Assembly: GCF_900156125.1 (NCBI RefSeq)
Contig: NZ_FTLX01000004.1
Location: 124,001-188,000 of the forward strand
DNA: 64,000 nucleotides
Reading direction: 5' to 3'
From: Domibacillus enclensis
Lineage (GTDB): Bacteria > Bacillota > Bacilli > Bacillales > Domibacillaceae
Shown: piece after piece, positions 8,032 to 15,630 of the stretch
How the letters are laid out: every line of letters starts with the position of its first letter
Position numbering within the stretch: position 1 is the first letter of the stretch
Notes under the pieces: model-generated
Told to the model about the DNA's origin: nothing
Database searches by the model: none
What the model saw: the letters and a program-made list of their open reading frames with translations, nothing else
Translations under genes and position numbers: made by a program

Positions 8032-9417
8032 ATGGAACCGATCCTGGTAAAAGATATTCGTGAGGTGCTAGAAGGAGAGTTGTGGAGCGGAACGGAAGAC
8101 GGATATGTGAAACAGGCGATTGTGTACAACCGCCATACGCTGGAGACAGCCCATACGCTTATTTTTTTAAACAAAAAAGAGCCGATGGATTGGGAGCAGG
8201 TGGAACCTATGACGCCGTGTGTAATCGTCACTGACAAGCCGGTGTCAGAGATTGAGCATTTGTTCAATAAAACAACCGTGATTCGCGTGAAAAGTGTGCT
8301 TCAGTCTTACTGGACCTTTATCGATTATTACCGGTCTCTTTTCACGATACCAGTTGCGGCGATTACAGGAACGTGCGGGAAAACAACCGTAAAAGAAATG
8401 ATGAAGCATCTCTTGAGTGAAACGTATAACGTTCAAGCGTCGGAAAGCAGCAAAAATGAACCGAGACGTTCTTTTCACTACTTGCTGGGTATTAATCGTC
8501 AGACCGATATGGCTGTTTTTGAAACAGGACTAGGGAATACAGGGAATATTAAGCATCAATGCCTCGTGTATCAGCCGACTATTGGAATGATTACGATGAT
8601 TGGTGCTCACCATCTTGACGGCTGTAAGACATTAGAAGGGTATATTGAAGCAAAAGGTGAAATGCTTGAAGGGGTGTCAGAAAACGGGACACTCCTCATC
8701 AATGCTGATGATGAAAACAGCAAAAAACTGCCGCTCCATTCCTTTAAAGGGACGCTGCTTTCATTCGGTGTTACGAGCCCGTCAGACTATCAGGCATCCC
8801 ACATCCGCTACGCAAAAGAAGGCATGGCGTTTGATCTGCTGCACAACGGAAGGACGTATGCGGCACAGGTGCCCGGATACGGCGAGCATCAAGTGTACAA
8901 CGCCCTTGCGGCGGTTGCAGCCGTTCACTTAATGGGCATGGAGATAGAAGCGGCGATCAAAAGGTTGGCCGGCTTTCAAAATATGGAGCGGCATCTTGAA
9001 GTATCCCCTGGAATGAACGGCAGTACCATCATCGACGATACGTGGACGATCAACCCGACCTCCATTGAAGCGGCACTGAAGGTGGTCGATGAGCTTGGAA
9101 AAGAAAAGAAAACCATTGTCCTTCTCGGAGATATAAACCGGCTCGGTGACTATGAAAAAGAGTATCACCAGAAAGCCGGAAGCATGGTCGCGGAACGTTC
9201 TTTTCATACGCTAATCACAATAGGCGAAAAAGCAAAGGAAATCGGGCTGCAGGCGAAGCGGGATGACTTTAAGGGGCACATTTATTCATTTCCGACAGTA
9301 GAAGGGGTAATGGATGTGTTGAAGAAAACGGTAGATGATCAAACGCTGCTTCTTATTAAGGGGCCGATGAAAAGCCGTTCCATGATTGCCCTGGCACAGG
9401 AATTAAAAATGCTTTAG
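8032..9417 (+). CDS. MurF-like Mur ligase family protein
   Basis: A 461-residue ATP-dependent amide ligase of the Mur family. The P-loop GTCGKTT (113-119), the AKGE segment that would carry the carbamylated lysine, NADDEN and GEHQVYNA are all present. The C-terminal MurF signature is altered: IDDTWTINP stands where MurF has a DDxYNANP-type motif, so the acceptor is probably not the usual peptidoglycan tripeptide. AGGAGG precedes the ATG at 8032; upstream in-frame codons lack a site. It is divergent from the two YheCD-like genes. Confidence 0.85.
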   Translation: MEPILVKDIREVLEGELWSGTEDGYVKQAIVYNRHTLETAHTLIFLNKKEPMDWEQVEPMTPCVIVTDKPVSEIEHLFNKTTVIRVKSVLQSYWTFIDYYRSLFTIPVAAITGTCGKTTVKEMMKHLLSETYNVQASESSKNEPRRSFHYLLGINRQTDMAVFETGLGNTGNIKHQCLVYQPTIGMITMIGAHHLDGCKTLEGYIEAKGEMLEGVSENGTLLINADDENSKKLPLHSFKGTLLSFGVTSPSDYQASHIRYAKEGMAFDLLHNGRTYAAQVPGYGEHQVYNALAAVAAVHLMGMEIEAAIKRLAGFQNMERHLEVSPGMNGSTIIDDTWTINPTSIEAALKVVDELGKEKKTIVLLGDINRLGDYEKEYHQKAGSMVAERSFHTLITIGEKAKEIGLQAKRDDFKGHIYSFPTVEGVMDVLKKTVDDQTLLLIKGPMKSRSMIALAQELKML

Positions 9418-9463
9418 CACCAGGCAGTTCGTTGTATGGAATTGAAGGAAATGCATATAGATG

Positions 9464-9512
9464 AAAAGAATGGGAAACCCGGCAACAACTACTAAGGGTT
9501 TCCCATTCTTTT
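9464..9512 (+). terminator. Terminator after the MurF-like gene
   Basis: Perfect 17-bp arms AAAAGAATGGGAAACCC and GGGTTTCCCATTCTTTT enclose a 15-base loop, with T residues at the end of the second arm. Confidence 0.85.
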
Positions 9513-9565
9513 GGGTGCTAAAATAGACGGTGTTCGTCGGAATAAAAAAACACGCAGGAGGATGT

Positions 9566-10474
9566 ATGAAAAAACAAATAATGACAACCGCTCTCGCTTC
9601 AATGGTTGCTTTGTCAAGCGTAGCCGTAACGAGTTTCGAGCAGCCACAAGTACACGCAGCCACAGTGTCACAAAACAATCAAGCAGCGGTCGAAGCAAAA
9701 GCGAATGAACTAATCAAGACAGCAAAGGGAATAATGGGAAAGGCAACATACAGCACGGCTGTTTATAAAAAAACGGCCCCATATCAATTTTCTTGTGCGA
9801 CCTTTTTAAACTTTATTTTTGAGAAGCACGGTGTGGATCTTGCGACTTATAATGAAAATTACATGATGCAGCAGGGGACAGCTGTTTCCAAAGCCAACCT
9901 TCAAAAAGGAGATCTTGTTTTCTTTGACAGCAACCGCCGTGACCGTGAACCAGCCGATCATGTAGGGATGTACATAGGCAACAATCAAATCATTCATATG
10001 GCCGACGCCAAACAAAACATTATCGTCTCTGATTTGAATGGAAAGGCTTATTACCGCGACAACTATACCGGCGCGAGACGCGTGCTGCCATCGTTAATGT
10101 CCGGAAGTCCAGCTACAGCAGGGGATAAGGTAGTGGCTTCCTCATACAGCCTTATGAAAAGCACGCAAGCCGCCTCTGTGACGAATGCAGGGTTTGTTCA
10201 GCAGGCGTTTAAACGAAATGGCATTCAGCTGGGTGGATCTCTTCAGGAGCAGATGAAAAAAGGGACATTTATTCCAAAAAGTCAGCTGAAAAAAGGCGAC
10301 ATTGTCTTTTTTAACGGTACAACAGGATCAAGCAAACCCGCCATGGCGGCCATTTACGCAGGCGATCACCGGATCATCATGAAAACCTCCTCGGGCGTGG
10401 TCTCACGAGTACTGTTTGTCGACTGGTACGAGCAGCATTATTTAACGGCCCGGCGTGTCTTAAAAAGCCAGTAA
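9566..10474 (+). CDS. Secreted protein with two NlpC/P60 domains, the second degenerate
   Basis: A 302-residue protein with a signal peptide (about 1-31, ending QVHA). Domain 1 (about 45-175) has the NlpC/P60 triad candidates Cys77 (FSCATF), His132 (DHVGMY) and His144, as in enzymes that cut stem-peptide bonds in peptidoglycan or poly-gamma-glutamate. Domain 2 (about 185-300) keeps the fold pattern (GDIVFF, AIYAG) but the matching positions are Asn207, Met260 and Met272, so it should be inactive. AGGAGG precedes the ATG at 9566. It sits among ligases that may build its substrate. Confidence 0.85.
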   Translation: MKKQIMTTALASMVALSSVAVTSFEQPQVHAATVSQNNQAAVEAKANELIKTAKGIMGKATYSTAVYKKTAPYQFSCATFLNFIFEKHGVDLATYNENYMMQQGTAVSKANLQKGDLVFFDSNRRDREPADHVGMYIGNNQIIHMADAKQNIIVSDLNGKAYYRDNYTGARRVLPSLMSGSPATAGDKVVASSYSLMKSTQAASVTNAGFVQQAFKRNGIQLGGSLQEQMKKGTFIPKSQLKKGDIVFFNGTTGSSKPAMAAIYAGDHRIIMKTSSGVVSRVLFVDWYEQHYLTARRVLKSQ

Positions 10475-10483
10475 GAAAGAAGA

Positions 10484-10510
10484 AGCACTCTCCCTTTTTG
10501 GGGGAGTGCT
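10484..10510 (+). terminator. Terminator hairpin, copy 1 of a duplicated 27-bp palindrome
   Basis: AGCACTCTCCC, TTTTT, GGGGGAGTGCT. It follows the NlpC/P60 gene but lacks a T run (CATCG follows). An almost identical hairpin with a T run occurs at 11137-11163. Confidence 0.7.
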
Positions 10511-10616
10511 CATCGTGTTGAAAAACAAAATGGTCAAGAGAAACCAGATGTTTTTTCTAGATTGGTATCTTTTTTCTTAGCAAAAAACAGGCTATTTTTC
10601 TAGAAAAGAACATTCA

Positions 10617-10753
10617 GGGGCTCCGGGCTGCCGGCTCCGCTTTTCTGCGAAGCAGGCGGTGAGCTAGTCTTTGTCGCTGGTGCGCCAAAGCCGGATCTCA
10701 CCTGCCCGCCAGTTTCGCGGAAGTCTACGCCGGCATCCCTCCGCCCGTAGTGG
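10617..10753 (-). repeat. GC-rich structured repeat, unit B1 (inverted copy)
   Basis: Read on the minus strand it contains GCGGGCAGGTGAGATCC, then CTTTG and CAAAG flanking a loop, then TAGCTCACCGCCTGC. This is the same arrangement as B2, with paired base changes in the stems. It ends in GCGGAGCCGGCAGCCCGG, shared with A1. Confidence 0.75.
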
Positions 10754-10913
10754 TTTTAAAGGAACGGAGTGAATGACTGACGGCTATTCTTGAAAACGTT
10801 TGGCATCAAGAAGGAAGCCTGCTTTTCCTACATGGTGAAAAGCAGAGGGGGCTCGTCTCTTTCTTTCCAATCAGAACGATTCCCTTTTTTGGTTTTACAC
10901 TCTGATTTTCCTC

Positions 10914-11050
10914 CCCACAAAGGGCGGTTGGCGCAGGACGAAGACTCGGGAGGGATCAAGCGGGTCAGGTGAGATCCACTTTTGGAGCGTAGCGACAAAA
11001 GTTAGCTCACCGCCCGCCCCTCCGAACGCGAAGTCCTGCAGAAGCCGCCC
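10914..11050 (+). repeat. GC-rich structured repeat, unit B2
   Basis: It aligns almost without gaps to A2 (4343-4480): AGACTCGGGAGGGA, GCGGGTCAGGTGAGATCC, TTAGCTCACCGCCCGCCC and CGAACGCGAAGTCCTGCAG are shared. The outer stem pairs GGGCGG with CCGCCC. Confidence 0.78.
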
Positions 11051-11136
11051 GGACTATGTTAGCGCAAGCACAGGGGCTTTGAAAAACAGAAAGTGTCACT
11101 TGCTTTTCATTGACACCTTCTGTTTTCAACAACGTG

Positions 11137-11170
11137 AGCACTCTCCCTTTTTGAGGGAGTGCTTTTTTTA
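11137..11170 (+). terminator. Terminator hairpin, copy 2 of the duplicated palindrome
   Basis: AGCACTCTCCC, TTTTT, GAGGGAGTGCT with perfect arms, followed by TTTTTTT. It looks like the original NlpC/P60 terminator, now 627 bases after the gene. Confidence 0.75.
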
Positions 11171-11288
11171 TTATGAAAAATATCCTTTTTTCAGCACAAC
11201 TGAAGGGCGAAAGACCATGCCAAATCCAATGTCGGTCATACCCTATAGAGAAACGGGAATGTCGTTTTTAAATAGGAGGATGCGGTGC

Positions 11289-12512
11289 GTGAAAACGATT
11301 ATATTTATCGGGGTTAATAAATCGGGATCCAGCAGAGAAGCGGTGAGGGCCGCAGAAGCACTAGGCTACTTTACAGTTGTGTTGACCGATCGGGAACGGC
11401 AGTTAGAACAGCGGGAGGAATACCCGGACGTTCATCAGCTTTTATTAATGAATCTAAACGATGTATCAGAATTAAGAAACCACATAAAATCGCTTCAGCA
11501 TAAAGGGCATGACATCGTTGCGATCGCGAGCTTTGTCGATCAGCACGTTCATACAGCATCCGTATTAGCTGATGAATTTTGCCGAAATTGCTTTGTAACC
11601 GATGCGATTTTTGTTATGGAAAACAAAGAGGAAACGAGACAGTTTTTTTCAGATCATCCTTTTACGCCCGTGTTTTTTCTTGTGGATCAGGACAAATCAC
11701 TTTCATCCGCTGCTTTCCCTGAACGGTTAACGTATCCAGTTATGGTGAAGTGCCCGAAGTCGACAGGCTCCAAGGACGTGATTTGGGCAGGGAACGAGGA
11801 TGAACTAAAGAAAAATGCAGAAAAGCTGCTCGACAAATACCCGGAAGACACGCTGATTGTCGAGGAATACGTGGAAGGGGATCAGTATTTAGTTGAAGTG
11901 CTGGTTCATCATGGAAATGTGATGATTGCGGCGGTCATTGAGCAAGAAATCACAAAGGGAAAACGGTTTATTGTGACAGGCTACGGCGTGCTGGCTGAGG
12001 TGCCGGACGAGATTGAAGAGGCCATTCGGGAAATGATTCAATCCATCATTACCTCCTTGCACATAGAGAATGGTGCCTTTCACCTCGAAGTAAGACATAC
12101 GAAAAACGGGTGGAAGCTGATTGAAGTAAACCCTCGTATTTCAGGCGGTGCCATGAATAAAATGATTCAGGCCGCTTTCGGCTACAGTCTGGTCGAGGAA
12201 ACGCTGAAGATGATGACAGGAGAGGTCCCGACACTTGAGAAAAAAACGAATCACTTTGTGTTTACGCAGCATGTCATCGTCGGACAAAAGGGCGTACTCG
12301 AGCGAGTAACAGGAAAGAAAAGAGCGCTGAAAAGCCCGGGGGTAGTGGACGTATACGTAAAGCCGAAAAAAGGAACTCTTCTGATTCCGCCGCTGTCGAT
12401 GGGACACCGGTATGCGTACGTCATTGCGAGAGGAAAGACGATGGAGGAAGCGAAGGCACAGGCTAAAGCAGCCGCCAAAGAAATACAGTTTTATTTGAAA
12501 GTAGATGAATAA
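11289..12512 (+). CDS. ATP-grasp ligase of the CarB/amino-acid ligase type
   Basis: A 407-residue ATP-grasp protein unlike the YheCD type. An N-terminal pre-ATP-grasp domain begins with a Rossmann-like IIFIGVNKSGSS and runs to about 110. The ATP-grasp core has MVKCPKSTGSKDV, LIVEEYVEGDQY and the metal site FHLEVRHT...LIEVNPRISGG. The C-terminal part (about 300-400) resembles the end domain of L-amino-acid ligases. Family members join a carboxylate to an amine through an acyl phosphate. The GTG at 11289 has AGGAGG 9 bases upstream, in preference to codons further up. The substrate is unknown; context suggests the same pathway as the Mur-type ligases. Confidence 0.82.
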   Translation: MKTIIFIGVNKSGSSREAVRAAEALGYFTVVLTDRERQLEQREEYPDVHQLLLMNLNDVSELRNHIKSLQHKGHDIVAIASFVDQHVHTASVLADEFCRNCFVTDAIFVMENKEETRQFFSDHPFTPVFFLVDQDKSLSSAAFPERLTYPVMVKCPKSTGSKDVIWAGNEDELKKNAEKLLDKYPEDTLIVEEYVEGDQYLVEVLVHHGNVMIAAVIEQEITKGKRFIVTGYGVLAEVPDEIEEAIREMIQSIITSLHIENGAFHLEVRHTKNGWKLIEVNPRISGGAMNKMIQAAFGYSLVEETLKMMTGEVPTLEKKTNHFVFTQHVIVGQKGVLERVTGKKRALKSPGVVDVYVKPKKGTLLIPPLSMGHRYAYVIARGKTMEEAKAQAKAAAKEIQFYLKVDE

Positions 12513-12538
12513 AACGGAGATGAGAGAAGTTGAACAAC

Positions 12539-12585
12539 AAAAAGCCGAACGATTCTGCTGAAAAGCGGCAGTCGTTGGGCTTTTT
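12539..12585 (+). terminator. Terminator after the ATP-grasp gene
   Basis: AAAAAGCCGAACGA pairs with TCGTTGGGCTTTTT, extended by an imperfect TCTGC/GCGGCA segment and ending in a T run. Confidence 0.82.
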
Positions 12586-12629
12586 GATTTAGCTTCACGA
12601 TGATTTAATTTCGCCGTCAATATCAGGTT

Positions 12630-12740
12630 CAGCGCCGGTAAAATAAAAATAGCGCCGATATTCATCGGCTAACGCTGATATCTCATGATACCGGCGTTAG
12701 ACCACTTGATATCAGCGATCCATGACATATATCAGCGCTA
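12630..12740. repeat. Dyad array 1: three forward and three inverted 12-bp units
   Basis: Units close to TAACGCCGATAT begin at 12630, 12650 and 12670. Inverted units begin at 12688, 12709 and 12729. Starts are 18-21 bp apart, so all units fall on nearly the same DNA face, with 6-9 bp spacers of unrelated sequence. The array lies between two convergent genes. A second copy with the same 3+3 plan is at 19174-19286. Confidence 0.8.
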
Positions 12741-12747
12741 AAGTATG

Positions 12748-14913
12748 TTATCTATATGTGGTGTCTAAAAAACGAACCGTATCAAACATATTTGTTTTGC
12801 TGGCGCCCTTCACAAGAATGGTGTCTCCTTCCTTTAGAATTTTCTGCAAGTATTCATGCATCTCGTTCTTATCCAAAAAGTGTTTAAAAGCGTCTTCCGG
12901 GAATGAAGCGTCGATCGCTCCGATCCCGATGGCATCTGCCCGGTAGCCGTACGTGATGATCCGGTCAATTTTTTGTGCGGCAAGGTATTCACCCATTTTT
13001 CGGTATTGTTCGTCCCGCAGCTCACCAAGCTCCCGCATTTGACCCAGCACGGCAATGGTTCTCGCCGGGGCGATATTCTTCAGCACGTCAATCGCTGCCA
13101 TAACAGCCTGAGGATGAGAATGAACGGTATCATCAATCATCGTCATGGAGGAACGCAGCCGGTATATCGTCATGCGGCGTGGAGGCTTTCGAAACAGGAG
13201 CCCTGATTTGATTTCAAGCGGCGCAAAGCCTAAATAATCCGCAACTGCGATGGCATGCAGTGCATTGTACACGTGGTGCTCACCGAAAATCGGAATAAAA
13301 AAGGTATGTTCTTCTTGATGAAGAATCATTTTAAAGATCATCCCGCTTTCGGCATATGAGACGTCATACGCTTGATAGTCCGCTTCTTTTTCAATGCCGG
13401 TTGTGATGATTTTCCCTTGAAACTCATCTGTTTCCAAATAAGCGGAATTGTCATCGTCAGCATTTAAAAACAGCACACCGTCCTGCTTCATACCATGAAT
13501 TAATTCTGATTTTGCCTGGGCAATTTTTTTAACATCGCCGTCGAAATTGCCGATGTGCGCCATGCCGATATTGGTGACGATGCTCATGTTTGGCTGGATA
13601 ATGCCGCAGTGCTCCGTAATCACACCGGGGTACGCCATTCCGTACTCGAGGACAACAGCTTCATGGGCAGAATCGATTTCGTCTGCGTGTTTTTTCGTAT
13701 GCTCGGTCGTGTTCCAATAATCCTTGGATTCAAACACGTTCCACCTCGTTTGAAGAATGGAGGAAACAAAGGCTTTTGTCGTTGTTTTCCCGGCGCTTCC
13801 TGTAATGGCGATGACCGGAATCTTTTTTGTATCCAGCTCTTTTTTCTTCAGCTTTTGAATGTCTGCCCGTATTTTCTCCTGGTGGTGAGCGGTATAGATC
13901 GCATAACGGATCGTGTTTTTCACGACATCGAGCTCCAAATAAAAAGCAGGCGGGCAGCCGGGGCGCCAGTTCACTTCATAAATCCAAATTTTATGATCCG
14001 GGTCTAATCCGACATCCACGCCGATTTCATCAATCACTTCCTGGTACTCACGCATTTGCAGTTCATCTAAATGGCGGGCGAGAGATAAAGAAAAATGCTC
14101 CAGCATCCGCTTCACATTAAACGCATCTTCTTTGCTGAACTCTTGCGCCAGGAATGGATCAAGGTAGTTCGTGTAACCGCCATTATTAATATTCGTAATA
14201 ATGGTGCCCTCTGGTGCGACGCGGGGATAAATCGTGGTGATCACCCATTTTCCTTCCCCATTCTTCTGCACGTGAAGCCTGAAGTCGTAAGCACGGCCAG
14301 CCCTGGTTTTGCTGCATATGTAGGGCTGAATAATAAAAGTGCCCGACTTCAAAAGCGGCTCAAAGAAATGAGATAGCTGTTCAGGCGTGTACGTTGTATT
14401 TTTTGAATCCTTGTTTACTGTATAAAGGCTGTCACTTTTTTGAACAAAGTAGATTCCCTGTCCTTTCCGCCCGTCAATCGGCTTAATAATGACGTCACAA
14501 AACGCATTCATGAAATGATGAATGTCGTCCGGTCCTTTGATTGTTTTTGTTGGAATCAAGTAGCTGGCGAACTCTTTTCCTTCCTTTAGCCGTTCGGCCA
14601 CATTCCATTTGTTTCCGATGGAGTGAGTGGTAAAAGGAATTGTTTCTTTCAGCTTTTGAATGACGCTCTTCGCCTTTGCCAGCTTTTCCGGGCTGCCGGC
14701 ATTGTAGATCACATCCGGGAAGGGGACTGTTTTTTCAATCCACGCCCCATTTTCATACGCGTAGCCTTCAATTCTCTTCACAGCGAGATTCACGCCGCCC
14801 GGAGAAAAATAAATAAAATCCGCTCCTTCAGCTTTTGCCACAATGGCATAAGCATAAGACTTAATGACCGTCTCAGGATTTTTTCGGTGATGGAGCATGC
14901 CGATAAGCGTCAA
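12748..14913 (-). CDS. YheC/YheD-type ATP-grasp fused to a MurF-like ligase
   Basis: A 721-residue two-enzyme fusion. The N-terminal YheCD ATP-grasp (about 1-335) has IIKPIDGRKGQG, DFRLHVQ and a metal site VDVGLD...YEVNWRPG. The C-terminal Mur ligase (about 365-720) has P-loop GSAGKTT (372-378), an AKSE lysine segment, NADDDN, GEHHVYNA and GQMRELG; MurF's DDxYNANP motif is changed to IDDTVHSHP. Cyanophycin synthetase likewise pairs an ATP-grasp with a Mur ligase, but it has a different N-terminal domain. I use the TTG at 14913, which has AAAGGGG 7 bases upstream; an ATG at 14940 lacks a site. A SigK-like -10 (CATAGCGTA, about 15026-15034, minus strand) lies in the divergent region, without a clear -35. 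The product is unknown. Confidence 0.85.
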   Translation of the reverse strand: MTLIGMLHHRKNPETVIKSYAYAIVAKAEGADFIYFSPGGVNLAVKRIEGYAYENGAWIEKTVPFPDVIYNAGSPEKLAKAKSVIQKLKETIPFTTHSIGNKWNVAERLKEGKEFASYLIPTKTIKGPDDIHHFMNAFCDVIIKPIDGRKGQGIYFVQKSDSLYTVNKDSKNTTYTPEQLSHFFEPLLKSGTFIIQPYICSKTRAGRAYDFRLHVQKNGEGKWVITTIYPRVAPEGTIITNINNGGYTNYLDPFLAQEFSKEDAFNVKRMLEHFSLSLARHLDELQMREYQEVIDEIGVDVGLDPDHKIWIYEVNWRPGCPPAFYLELDVVKNTIRYAIYTAHHQEKIRADIQKLKKKELDTKKIPVIAITGSAGKTTTKAFVSSILQTRWNVFESKDYWNTTEHTKKHADEIDSAHEAVVLEYGMAYPGVITEHCGIIQPNMSIVTNIGMAHIGNFDGDVKKIAQAKSELIHGMKQDGVLFLNADDDNSAYLETDEFQGKIITTGIEKEADYQAYDVSYAESGMIFKMILHQEEHTFFIPIFGEHHVYNALHAIAVADYLGFAPLEIKSGLLFRKPPRRMTIYRLRSSMTMIDDTVHSHPQAVMAAIDVLKNIAPARTIAVLGQMRELGELRDEQYRKMGEYLAAQKIDRIITYGYRADAIGIGAIDASFPEDAFKHFLDKNEMHEYLQKILKEGDTILVKGASKTNMFDTVRFLDTTYR

Positions 14914-15066
14914 AAGAATTCCCCTTTCTTTACATAACATCCTCTATTAGTAGATGCGGTGGAAAGAAATTGTGTGAGAACGGATTAAAAAAGAAATGGG
15001 CTTTTCACCTTTTCCCCAGTCTTAAAATACGCTATGAATGAATCACTTTTTTGGAGGAGGATGAGG

Positions 15067-15489
15067 ATGCGCCGTAAAAATGGAATGCTGTTCTTTTTGG
15101 CGGTTTTAAAGGAGCAGCAGGACCAGTTAAAAGGGCTGAAAACGGATATATGCAGCTCGCTGCTGGCAAAGCTGCTGGATGCAGACACCATTCCGGTGAT
15201 GATTCAAATAGGAAGTGACTATTTTGAAGCTTCCGGAACGTCAAATGGCTGTCCATTCACGACGAAATGCTTTCGGATAGAAGCAATCAACAAAGAAAAA
15301 AGAACCGTCACGCTTTCTTTATTGAAGCCGCTCGATGTATGCGGCGATGTGACCGCTTGCTTCTGTGATCTGTACCGCTTAGAAAAAACGAAAACATGTG
15401 TGATGATCTGTATCGATCGAATTAGCGGCATTCAATGTGTGGAGATGGAGCGGATGATAAACAAGATCGTAGTCGAGCCGAAATGGTAA
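15067..15489 (+). CDS. Spore coat protein, CotY/CotZ family
   Basis: A 140-residue cysteine-containing protein resembling CotY/CotZ, which form the B. subtilis spore crust and the exosporium basal layer in the B. cereus group. The match is in ADTIPVMIQI, TKCFRIEAI, SLLKPLDVCGDVTAC and RISGIQCVEMERM, in the same order as in CotZ. The N-terminal part is shorter and lysine-rich compared with CotZ. The ATG at 15067 has GGAGG 9 bases upstream. It is divergent from the YheCD-Mur fusion with a 153-base shared upstream region, which suggests sporulation control of both. Confidence 0.75.
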   Translation: MRRKNGMLFFLAVLKEQQDQLKGLKTDICSSLLAKLLDADTIPVMIQIGSDYFEASGTSNGCPFTTKCFRIEAINKEKRTVTLSLLKPLDVCGDVTACFCDLYRLEKTKTCVMICIDRISGIQCVEMERMINKIVVEPKW

Positions 15490-15594
15490 CGTGCTGCTTT
15501 TCATGTATAAGCTGTTTTTCAACCACGGGTACTCTTTAAAAAACAGTTAATTTGGATAAGAATGGCTCTTTAAACAGGCGCTTTTTTTTCAGGT

Positions 15595-15612
15595 TTGCTA
15601 CACTAGTAGCAA
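15595..15612. promoter_or_regulatory. Palindrome before the ABC exporter operon
   Basis: TTGCTAC, ACTA, GTAGCAA: perfect 7-bp arms, 18 bases before the ATG at 15631, close to the expected transcription start. It could be an operator or an attenuator stem. No regulator gene is adjacent. Confidence 0.4.
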
Positions 15613-15630
15613 CAAGAAGGGGAAGAAGGA

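Larger units (their letters stand above)
10511..11136. other. Gene-free interval carrying the second inverted repeat pair
   Basis: No supported gene lies between the two terminator hairpins. The interval holds unit B1 (minus) and unit B2 (plus), about 160 bases of unrelated sequence between them, and the same tail as locus A (gcaagcaca, ctttgaaaaa, gcttttcattgacacc). Both loci therefore look like copies of one composite element. Confidence 0.7.

Noticed and set aside
10617-11050. Repeat loci as insertion sequences or group II introns
   Set aside because: No transposase, reverse transcriptase or intron domain structure is present in or near either locus.
12630-12740. Repeat array considered as a CRISPR
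   Set aside because: Units are 12 bp with 6-9 bp spacers, half are inverted, and no cas genes are present.
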